Source: Mnemiopsis leidyi (taxonomy: Eukaryota; Ctenophora; Tentaculata; Lobata; Bolinopsidae). Taken from it: a stretch of DNA of 25,290 bases. Positions within the stretch are counted from its first letter, which is position 1. Every line of letters starts with the position of its first letter. The stretch covers positions 30,857 to 56,146 of the forward strand of contig JH153163.1 of NCBI GenBank assembly GCA_000226015.1, in the 5' to 3' direction. Positions 1 to 9,429 of the stretch are shown here, piece after piece. Both the position numbers and the translations under genes were made by a program. The notes below the pieces were generated by a model. That model saw nothing but the letters and a program-made list of their open reading frames with translations. It ran no database searches and had not been told where the DNA came from.

Positions 1-255
1 CCGACTACATCAGAACAACAAAGGAGAAACCTTCCTGTTATGTGAAAGGGTAGAACTGTCGCGGTTCAGTCCCTGTCGCGGTAGTGTCTGTTGAGCGGAC
101 TGTTCCGCGACAATGTAAATTAGATTGTCGCGGTTCAGTCCCTGTCGCGGTAGTGTCTGTTGAGCGGACTGTTCCGCGACAAAGCTTCCTGACAACATCT
201 GTCGCGGTACAGTCCGTGTCGCGGTACAGTCCGTGTCGCGGTACAGTCCGTTTAC
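1..255 (-). repeat. Start of cathepsin intron 1, made of short inverted and direct repeats
   Basis: On the minus strand the intron opens with GTAAAC at 255-250. Three identical 17-bp units (TGTCGCGGTACAGTCCG on the plus strand; 200-216, 217-233, 234-250) directly abut the donor. Further in lie two identical 57-bp copies, 57-113 and 126-182. Each begins TGTCGCGGTTCAGTCC and ends GGACTGTTCCGCGACA, which are inverted repeats of each other apart from two central bases, so each copy could form a hairpin. No exon is visible here. The next protease exon, carrying the catalytic His and Asn, must lie beyond base 1. Confidence 0.85.
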
Positions 256-997
256 CAAATGCCACAGCTAATGGTCCTTTAGTCAGAGCACTCATGTGTC
301 CCCTTTCAGAGCCTGGCACAGCGTACTGTCCGGTTACTTTAACCTTCAGTCCGTTAGTCTTGCCCCGGTAGTTGCAGGACCCATCTCTACCGCGGTAGCT
401 GACTGCACTGGAAGGAGCTAGACGTTGGTTCTTTTGGATGTAATTGAACCCGTCCTGCATCCACCCTCCCTGACAGCCGTCTCTGCTGCCCTCATATACA
501 CAGTCTAGCAGCTCCTGCTCGGCAAATGTTACCAGATTTCCTGTAGCCGCCTTGTGTACTCCCTCCACACTTGCCACTGCTCCGAAACTCCAACAAGATC
601 CACAGGATCCTTGGTTCTTTACTCCAGTAACACCTCCCCTAACCCTCCAGTCCCATCCGCTGGCTGGTACACCCTCAGACAGGGGTAGAGGTTCAGCTTA
701 GAAGTGTTCGATGGAAGCGTTAAAACCAAGGTACTGGTTCTGCTCCTCCTGGGTCGTGTCAGAGAAGAGGTTAAGTCCAGCGGTCCAGGTGAGGTCCTGA
801 TCGTTAGTCTCCACCACTGACTGTACACTCTTCCTGAACAGTCTGAACCTCATCTTAGCCTCGTTAGAGTCGTACTTCCGTCCTTGTTCCAACTCGAACT
901 GTGAGAAGAGCTGAGACATCCCTTCAGGAGACTGCAGAGCGTATTTGAGCGGGTCGGTTGCACTTGCTAGTGCTAGAGTCGCTAGGAGGAAGATCAT
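256..997 (-). CDS. Cathepsin L-like cysteine protease (papain family C1A), first exon, with an in-frame stop
   Basis: This exon encodes the secretory/lysosomal protease up to mid-catalytic domain. The start is the ATG at 997-995, which gives the signal peptide MIFLLATLALASA. An inhibitor I29 propeptide follows: a variant ERFNIN helix (E..R..F..S..V..N) and the GxNxFxD motif (GLNLFSD). The mature part has the oxyanion Gln and catalytic Cys in NQGSCGSCWSFG and the GCQGGWM motif, and runs to GPLAVAFG. The exon ends in phase 1 at a GTAAAC donor, so the remainder, with catalytic His and Asn, is off the left edge. Codon 100 is TAA (700-698), exactly between propeptide and mature enzyme, while the frame is otherwise open for 247 codons. 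This is either a nonsense mutation (pseudogene or allele), a sequencing error, or a product reduced to a free propeptide. Family assignment is secure; functionality is not. Confidence 0.9.
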
Positions 998-1042
998 CTT
1001 TGTCGTTTTCTTTTCCAATGAGCTGGAAGATCCGCGGCCTTG

Positions 1043-1050
1043 ATTTTATA
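1043..1050 (-). promoter_or_regulatory. TATA box of the cathepsin gene
   Basis: The minus strand reads CTATAAAATC around these bases. It lies about 45 bp upstream of the ATG at 997, so a start site 25-30 bp downstream (about 1015-1020) would give a 5' leader of about 20 nt. Confidence 0.6.
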
Positions 1051-1075
1051 GCTGGACAAACTGTAAAGTTTGGAT

Positions 1076-1085
1076 GTCACGTGAC
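1076..1085. promoter_or_regulatory. GTCACGTGAC palindrome (CLEAR/E-box) upstream of the cathepsin gene
   Basis: This is an exact copy of the ten-base CLEAR consensus bound by TFEB/MITF-type bHLH-Zip factors, which drive lysosomal genes in vertebrates. It lies 26 bp upstream of the TATA box and 79 bp upstream of the protease ATG. The site is seen directly; its function is inferred from the known motif and the lysosomal-type product. Confidence 0.55.
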
Positions 1086-2913
1086 CAAGTAAGAAATTCG
1101 TAAAGTAATTATTAAGTTGATTTGGGCGTCAAAATCTGATTATTCTAGTGAAATTAATTTGAGAGTTGTATATGAACAAAAGATTAAGTCCGCAGTTTAG
1201 TGAATTAGATACATAAACTGCTTTCCGTCCTTTCACTGTCCTTTTCTAACTATGAAAATTAGATGAGTTATTGTTACTAATTTCATTGGAGCGATTCTCT
1301 CGACGCAATTTAATTGTATAAAATTTCAGTCAGACTTACATATGAGAAAAGAGAATCTACGATTTCTTGATTTTACTGATTTATTGAAGTGGATCCAGCC
1401 GAGAATTTTTGGATCGTTGGCTGAAGTGTAGGACAAAGCTGTCGCTTATCGCGTGGGGTAAGGGGAGCGGTACCGGAATATTTTTAGGAAATTATTGTCA
1501 TTGAGGCGATATTGGCATAGGATAAAAATGCAGAAATAGTTTGGGAAAAACTTGGGGTAGTGGGTACAATAAATAATGACATTTCACGCACCACAAGGGT
1601 TAAATGTGTACCTACGTCGTTTTTACATAAATTATAGTTAGAGCTCCTCAAAATAGTAATTTCCTTTCTGAATCACCCTGTAGTTATGAAAGTGATGAGG
1701 GAATTGTCCCTTATGATCGCTGCTGTTGTCAAAGTAAATAATTTTGAATGCCCGAAACTGGGGTTTCGCCTGGATATGCATCAAAACATTGAATTGTGAA
1801 GATGAGAACTTGTGTATTCTTGTGACAGGACAAGCGCGTATAAATAAGAGTTGAGACTCACCCCCATGTAAAAGATAGTAGATACAACAGAGCAAAGGAA
1901 TGAAGATTTGCACTTGTGCAATCATTTTTAGTGAGCTTTCCAACATCAAAAGAGAGTCTTTGCCAGTGTAGACTGTAGAACTGAAAAGACGATATGAAGC
2001 CAGAAATGACAGAATCTTCAAATCTTGCGTGTGCGACTCTGCTTCAGTAGTGTACTGGCAATGTTGTCCCGGGCTTACCTCCATCCTGATGGTATGAATG
2101 GAGTCACGACCGGCATGGCATGGTGGGGTTAAAGGTCGTTTTTGCGGGCGCCCAACACGACGATATTCTCCCACATTCTGCATGCCAGAAATCACATGAT
2201 AGAGATTTGTAAGTCCAACCCTGACTATCTGAACACCTGCATTTTGATGCCTCCCCCAAGTTCAAACTCTCTCTATTGTTGGGATGTGACTATTCTGTTT
2301 TGGCAGGGTTACCATCCTGCTCTACCCTAATTGTAGATCCACTGTACCAAGCCGTAAGTCTTAATTACTATCGTATTATATAGTTGAATATTTCAATTTA
2401 ATATTGCGCAATTCAGTGGATGTCTTGGCACACTGCACGTTACAGAGCCTCTCTCAGCTACCAAACCTTAGTGTGTGTGTTGAGCCACGCCTTTATTTTA
2501 TCATACCAAAACTTGTACATATAATAGGTAAACTGCGATCAAATTTTAGTAAAACTGCACCTTAATTAATTATTAATCTTTGTTCTGCTGCAGTACAGAG
2601 TTAGTAATATCGCTGTCGGTTTATACGGTGAGTGTAGGTGTAAGGTCGAACCCCGCTTATGTCTACATCCAGAGTATTAAAGGGATTTATGCTATCTCTT
2701 ACGGTCGACTCAATCAATCTACTCTTCCTTGCAACCCATGCAGCACTTCTAAAGGCAAGGGGATTCTTTAATACCAACCCAATCCGGACATGATTATAGG
2801 GTTAACTAGTCCGGACTTAGCAAGTCCCGGACCACAGCACCTAGGTCCGTCAACCGCCTTGGTAACCGTCTTCAACCGAAGTATTTTGACTTTGATAACA
2901 AAACCTATTTCAG
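1086..2913. other. Non-coding stretch between the cathepsin promoter and the first visible transportin exon
   Basis: No stretch matches the missing N-terminal part of transportin in any frame I could read, and no other recognisable coding sequence appears. It is AT-rich with short open frames only. The longest lies on the minus strand at 1638-2195, resembles no family I know and lacks gene signals. If transportin is intact, this is intron, or intron plus the spacer of a nested protease gene. Confidence 0.6.
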
Positions 2914-5900
2914 ATCTTGTGCTCTAGCATGCATCAACCAGTTCATCATAAACCTGCCTCCTGCTCTCCTAGAAAATCTGGGTAATTTTGTTCAGGTAAG
3001 TAATTGATCATTGGTATGTTTCTGTGATATCATTGCAATTTCAACATTAATTAAAAACCCCTTAAAGTGAGTTAAGAATATCAGAAAATATCTGGAATAC
3101 TAAGCGAATACTAAGCGAATACTAAGCGAATACTAAGCGAATACTAAACGAATACTAAGCGGGAATGTTTATCGGGGAGTACGAGAGTTGGGGCGGGGAA
3201 GTGGGGGCTCTTTAATTTCACATCATGATAAGGACACTGGACATCTAATCCTTTACACCAAACAGGGATTGACATTGCTAGCATCTGATGACGATCCAGA
3301 AGTTAGGAAGAACGTTTGTAGAGCTCTAGTAATGTTGCTGGAAGTTAGAGTCGACCACCTAGCTCCACACATGAACGACATCATTGAGGTTTGAACTTTG
3401 TTGCTGAACTGCAACATCTGCAACTGTTTATTTCTAGAGAGTTGTAGGCTTGTAATTACGCAGATGATGCTAGATTCTTGTTCTTATTACTTAGTCTAAA
3501 TTCTTATCGTTTTAGACAGAGGACCAATTTAGCGCTTGACAGAGCCCAACTTAGGCAAATTTGTGTAAATTAGAAACGGTCAAATAAATTGTTGTAGATT
3601 AGGTTTGGTGTCGTGTTGAAGTATGTTGATATCCATTGTGTGAAACTATTCTCCGAATGTCGATGTCTTATTACTACGTTAACTGGAAATTTTATTGACT
3701 CAAATTACAAGTGTGTCTCCAAAATAATTCAAGTAGAGCGTGTGATGTTGTGCTATCAAACCTATGTAGCAAAGTTGTTATTTACAACATGCATGTTGAC
3801 TTTTTCAACAAATAAAAGTTTATTTTTAAAAGTAAATAAAAGGGGATGTATTATGTACAATACAATTTAGGGATAGGCGGGGGGGGGGGGGTGGGGTCAA
3901 AATATACATTTTATGGTCACGTTTCATCTTCTAATCTTGCGGTCATCATTTTGACCCTGGAAAATTAATATTAGAAATTTGACCCTGGTCATGATCAGAA
4001 TGACCGTTTGACCATGATACCCGGACGTAGGCTAAATAGTTAAAAAAACGTGGTCATCTTACCTCCCTCCCTAAGTATTGTAGAGATTCATGAGGTGTCG
4101 CAAATTTACTTAAACATGTGACAGCGATTAACCAATGAAGCAATAAGACGCCACTTTCGACCAATCAATATCAAGAAGTGCTGGACCAAGTGCTGGACCA
4201 AATTTTAAAGCAAATTTGCGATACTCCCCCACAAATATCGTTTTCTGTAGGTACTCAATAAGAATGTTTTGTAGGAAAGTAATTAGCAACACCTACTTGT
4301 TGAAATGTATATTTATAGAAACCCTAAACACTAAACTTCATGTACTTAAATTTATGAACTTCATGATTATATGTTCAATACCTTATACAAAAGGGTTAGC
4401 CGGGAAAGCGGTCCAACTTATCCTAAGCAGTATCCTATCTTCATCGTCTATTGCTTACGTGCACCGAAGGGTTCACCTTCATTTCCATGTGATAATGTGA
4501 CTAAGTTTGAATGGATTTGAGAAAAAATAATCTCACCTATCTCATGCTGTTAACCACATCCGTAAGTACCAACCTTTACATTTTCTCCCCCTCCAGTACA
4601 TGCTGATTCGAACACAAGACCCGGACGAAAACGTAGCATTGGAAGCTTGCGAGTTTTGGCTTGCTTACGCAGAACTCCCTACCGAAGTCCTGTCCATGTT
4701 GTCTCCTTATCTAGCTAGGTATTGTACTTGTAATTGATACTTGTAATTGATACCTGGTTTCTCATTATCGGATTTAGTGAAATTTCGGGTATTCAGACAT
4801 CTGTACATCTGTACGTGTCCTAAATATAGGAATACGACCGTCATGTTGGACAGTGTCGTTTCTTTGTTCTGAAGCCTCGAATATGTAGGATATAATGTAG
4901 GATATAATGTAGGAGGTTATGTTAAACTGTGTGTATAACTCTGACATTCTCCAGACTAGTTCCAATACTGATTCAAGGGATGAAGTACTCTGAAATTGAT
5001 ATCATTTTATTGAAGGTTAGTGCTGGATTTTACGATACTGCTGCAATTACATGGTTTACTTGGTAATATTGTGTAATTGATTAACTACAATGTCAATGAT
5101 TTGTTACATGTCTGACGCGGCGATCATGGCGATGATATTTGACTTTGAACGGCTGCAGATGTTAATGGCCGTACTTGTAGGGTTTCTAGAAATTAGATTT
5201 CTTTCTATAATCATCAAGGTAATCCGATATGTCGCCCATTTGAACCTGTAAAACTTACCCAATAAATGCTTCCATGAACGTCTTGTGAGTGGAACGAAAT
5301 CATACTTACATTCAACATACAGTGCTCGCATCTCACAGATATCAACGATATTTGACTTATTGTATTTAAAAATATAATTTAAACAATTAATTATTCGAAA
5401 CCCTACATTTGGCATTTTATCACGTCCATAATGAATACAAAACTATGCTGTGACTCAACATTTAACAAACATGACATACTGAACTCATCTCGCCTCTTCG
5501 TCGTTAAAATTGTTGCAATTCTGATCTTACCTAGCAAGATCATATCATGTGATTGGCATGTAGTAGCTGTATCTTCCTTGCTAATATAAATGTATAATAA
5601 CGGAAAGACAGTATGGCTGGCCTACAGGCAGAAGATATCACTGAGATATGCTAATATATGCTACTAGTGTACTAAGTTACTTGCTATTCCTTATTACGTC
5701 ACTAGTACTTAGAAGATGAACAATGCGGCTCTCCTTAGTCAGTTAGTATCCCGCCTTTATGCTGTCCCTAAACATCTTTTTCTACTAGCAAAATTTGAGG
5801 TTAAATAAATGTAAAGGGAACACGTAGCAAATATAGTTTGCGGTCGTGCGCGAATTCTTTTGGCGCGCGTCGCATGGTTATTCTGCAGTTCTGATTTGAA

Positions 5901-8900
5901 TTGCGGTACTCTAATTTGTGGTTTATGGTATCACTGAATCAGATAAAATTATCGTTCAAACCGAATTTCCAGAATTAGAACTTCTGTAAGCGATAATGGA
6001 CGAGCCATAACGGTTGGTACTTCAAACCAAAGATAAGTACATTGCCTAACGCAGTACACGTAAAGTTAGCTGTCTAATTTAATCAAACTTCTGCTTACTT
6101 GGCACAAGATCTTACCCGGAAATACGCTCCAAATCTGACATATAAACATTGTAGTTGTGACGTCATCACATTATGTCACATCAGGGCGATGTGGACGACG
6201 ATGAGATGATTCCGGACAACGAACAAGACATAAAACCAAGGTTCCACAAGTCCCGGACACACCAGCAGAGTTACGCTAACGGCGACAAGGGGGCTGAGGG
6301 TGCCGAGGAGGACGATGAGGATGTGGACGACGAGGCCTTCGCAGACTGGAACCTCAGTAAGTGATTTAGAGTTAGCTTACTGGAGCCTAGCGTATTGAAA
6401 CCTCTGTAAATGATTTAGAGTAAGCTAACTGGAACCTCAGTAAGTGATTTAGAGTTAGCATTCTGGAACCTCACTAAGTGATTTTGAGTTAGCTTACTGG
6501 AGCCTCAGTAAATGATTTAGAGTAAGCTTACTGGAACCTCACTAAGTGATTTAGCGTAAGCTTACTGGAACCTCACTAAGTGACTTATAGTTAGTTTAGA
6601 GTTAGCGTATTGAAACCTCAGTAAATAATGTAGAGCTAGCTTACTGGAACCTCACTAAGTGATTTAAAGTTAGCTTACTGGAACCTCACTAAGTGATTTA
6701 GAGTTAGCTTACCGGAACCTCACTAAATGATTTAGAGTAAGCTTACTGGAGCCTCAGTCAGTGATTTTGAGTTAGCTTCCTAGTACCTCACTAAGTGATT
6801 TAGGGGGCCGGACTCTGGGTCGGGGGACTCTAGGTCGGGGGACTGTAGGTCGGGGGACTGTAGGTCGGCGGCTGCAAACAAGGGTGGACTCTAGGTCGGG
6901 AGATCCCCACAGGGTGGACTCTAGGTCGGGAGACCTTATTGCAAGCTACGCTGATTAGATAGCATGCATGTCGCTTATATCAAGTTCATAGTTTGTGACA
7001 AAGAGTTACAAGGGTGGACTCTAGGTCGGGAGATCCACACAGGGTGGACTCTAGGTCGGGAGCCTGTGATATAATAAGGGCCCGTGATGTGATCCACTGG
7101 ATTATTGTTGACACCATCCCTTACCGCTTGTTGGCTGAAAGGCTCAAATTTCCTGAAATCGGAGGCGATGCAACTCATTCCAACGCTCCAAGATCAAAGA
7201 GATGGCTTCCACCACAACAAGCAGCAACCACCGAATCTACTGTGCTGTGACTGGACCCCTCCCTGCAGAGATTCTCTCCCTTCTCTCATCAGAGGACATC
7301 TCGTTTACACCTGGGTCCGCAGCCGATGATGCTCGCCATGGTCCCTGTCTCTAATGAGCATGATGTCTTCGCCACCATCGCAGACTCCATCCCTGACACC
7401 CTCGACCTGGACTCCTTTCTGGGCTACTTCGAGAGGACTTGGATCAGCGGAGTCAGCGGCAGACGGGCACGTTTCCCTCCGGAGACGTGGAACCAGACTG
7501 ACAGAGTGGAGATCGGCATGGGTAGGACCAACAACTTCTGCGAGTCCTTCAACAAGACCTTCTCTGATGTTGTCGGACATTCCAAACCTACCATCTACAA
7601 CTTTCTCTCAGCAGTGCAGTTCCTTGACGAGCTTTCTCAGTTGTGAATTTGTTTATATAATTTTGTAACAGTTAGCGTATGATTATATTCTTTTGATTAT
7701 TTTTGGTTACCATCAGACCTCTTGCAACTCTTTGTCACAAACTATGAGTTCGATCTTAGCGACATGCATGCTATCTATTCAGCGTAGCATGCAATTAGGT
7801 CTCCCGACCTAGAGTCCACCCTGTGGGGATCTCCCGACCTAGAGTCCACCCTTGTTTGCAGCCGCCGACCTACAGTCCCCCGACCTTGAGTCCCCCGACC
7901 TAGAGTCCTATACCCAGTGATTTAAAGTTAGCTTACTGGAGCCTCAGTAAGTGATTTTGAGTTAGCTTCCTGGAACCTCACTAAGTGATTTTGAGTTAGC
8001 TTTCTGGAACCTCACTAAGTGATATAGAGTCAGTTTAAAGTAAGCTTACTGGAACCTCTGATTTAGAGTTAGCTTAGAATTCGTTGACTGAAACCTCCGT
8101 TAGTGATTTAGAGTTAGCGTATTGAAACTTCAGCTAGTAATTTAGAGCGAGTTAAAAGATTTTGAATATGTTGTTAGAGTTATTAAATATGAGCTGTAGG
8201 GTTCGTTATTATAGAGAAGTTGCAGAGCACCAGCTATAGTTTCTGAAGATAATCACTTATCTCCCCAGGGAAGTGCAGTGCAGCTGCTCTTGACGCGTTA
8301 AGTAACGTTTACAAGGAGGACATCCTGGGACCGCTACTGCCCATACTTATGGAGACATTGTCAAGTTCAGAGTGGGAGGTGAAGGAGTTAGGTAAGATGA
8401 AATTGTAAAGTTTGTGAGATAGTTGAAGTTAGTTAAAGGTGGGTAAGCCACTCACCACTGACGATGACACCTTGAAATTCGCTCCATGTTCAATGGTCAA
8501 AATATCAATCATGACTACGAAAATACCGTGAATTGTCCTATTGCATGGTTATGGTCAAGATGTTTCGACAATTTGACCTAAACGCTGAAGGAGAGCCACT
8601 TCAAGTAAGTCAGGAGGATAGTCAGTCGAAATTACCATATTCGCGGAACCATAATTAAGGTAACCGGACTGTTGTCCGAATCTGTGTTCCGAAAAAGCGG
8701 ACTGTTGTCCGAAATGGAATCTTGTCCGAAAATTCCCATGTTTCTCAATTACTTTTGGTTGTATATATGGTTCGCTTTCATGTGCCTCATGACAAAGGAA
8801 GGTTTCTGCTAAATGTGTATTAGATGTCTTAACAAGCACTCATGCAGTTTGTGTTCGGACAAGAATCCGCCAAATGGACTGTTGTCCCAAAACCGAAAGC

Positions 8901-9429
8901 CATTTGACATGGTAACTGTAAATTGAAACATAAATTCGGACAAGAGTCCGCCAAATGGACTGTTGTCTGAAGTGGGCTCTTGTCCGAAAACCGAATTTTC
9001 GGTTTCGGACAACAGTCCGCTTCGGATAAGAGTCCTAGAATCCATAAGTAATTACTTAAATGACAAAATACTGGATTTACAGAGAAAAATCGGTTTTCAA
9101 TTGAGTTCCAAGAAGATTTTGATCATGGAATTTGTGTAAAAGTAGTATTGATCATAGAATTTGTGTAAAAGTAGTATTCACCCCATACGACGTAGGTTGT
9201 GGTTTACGCGAATTCATATTTACCTCATAGTGCAATATGTAACATGTGGAAGAATGGTAAGACTTTAATTTTGCATCGCATAGCTACGTGGTTAAGTTGA
9301 CGTTCAACAACCGACTGTGTTACAGGGATCTTGGCGCTAGGTGCAGTAGCAGAAGGCTGCATGAACGGTATCATTCCTCATCTCCCGCAACTTGTGCCTT
9401 TCCTAAACAACGCTCTCTCAGATAAAAAG
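2914..9429 (+). CDS. TNPO1: Transportin visible exons 1-7: N-terminal HEAT repeats and acidic loop
   Basis: Exon 1 reads [10 protein letters not shown], exon 2 [19 protein letters not shown], exon 3 [14 protein letters not shown], exon 4 [12 protein letters not shown]. Exon 5 (6185-6356) holds the long acidic loop known in the family to couple Ran-GTP binding to cargo release: it starts [16 protein letters not shown], contains the KPRFHKSRT motif and a run of Asp/Glu, and ends DWNL. Exon 6 has [13 protein letters not shown] and exon 7 [18 protein letters not shown]. The acceptor of exon 2 is placed at 3266 because this keeps the alignment to the family gapless ([12 protein letters not shown]). 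Confidence 0.95.

Larger units (their letters stand above)
6803..7915 (+). mobile_element. MULE-type (Mutator-like) DNA transposon, internally deleted
   Basis: The 1113-bp insert has long terminal inverted repeats (6803-7012 and 7720-7915) that stay similar over about 200 bp. It is flanked by the 9-bp sequence AGTGATTTA at 6794-6802 and 7916-7924, the size expected for a MULE target duplication. That motif also occurs in the host minisatellite, so the duplication is supportive rather than conclusive. Inside is only a C-terminal transposase fragment, so the copy is non-autonomous. It sits in the same orientation as the host gene and is removed with the intron. Confidence 0.85.
6345..8158 (+). 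repeat. Donor-derived ~34-bp minisatellite after the acidic-loop exon, split by a transposon
   Basis: The exon end and donor (ACTGGAACCTCA|GTAAGTGA, junction 6356/6357) form the first unit. About 13 diverged copies follow to 6802 and about seven more run from 7916 to about 8158, on the far side of the inserted element. Many copies keep exon-like GGAACCTCA joined to GTAAGTGA or CTAAGTGA. In the transportin frame a TGA follows the second intron codon, so use of any later donor would truncate the protein. Confidence 0.92.

Noticed and set aside
38-250. Open frame running from the cathepsin exon into TVPRHGLYRD-like repeats
   Set aside because: The protease exon ends at a good donor (GTAAAC) at 255; the rest is translated intron repeat.
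698-1018. Cathepsin start at 1018
   Set aside because: The codon there is TTG; the ATG at 997 gives a proper signal peptide and fits the TATA box spacing.
1638-2195. 185-codon minus-strand open frame
   Set aside because: No recognisable domain, no ATG at its 5' end (begins on GTG), AT-rich composition. A CCTTTCTGAATCACCCTGTA near 1661-1680 recalls mariner-type ends, but no matching inverted end was found.
5104-5415. 103-codon minus-strand open frame in a transportin intron
   Set aside because: No family resemblance and no splice or promoter context.
7014-7329. Overlapping open frames upstream of the MULE transposase fragment
   Set aside because: Different frames without clear transposase motifs; at best decayed sequence, so not called as genes.
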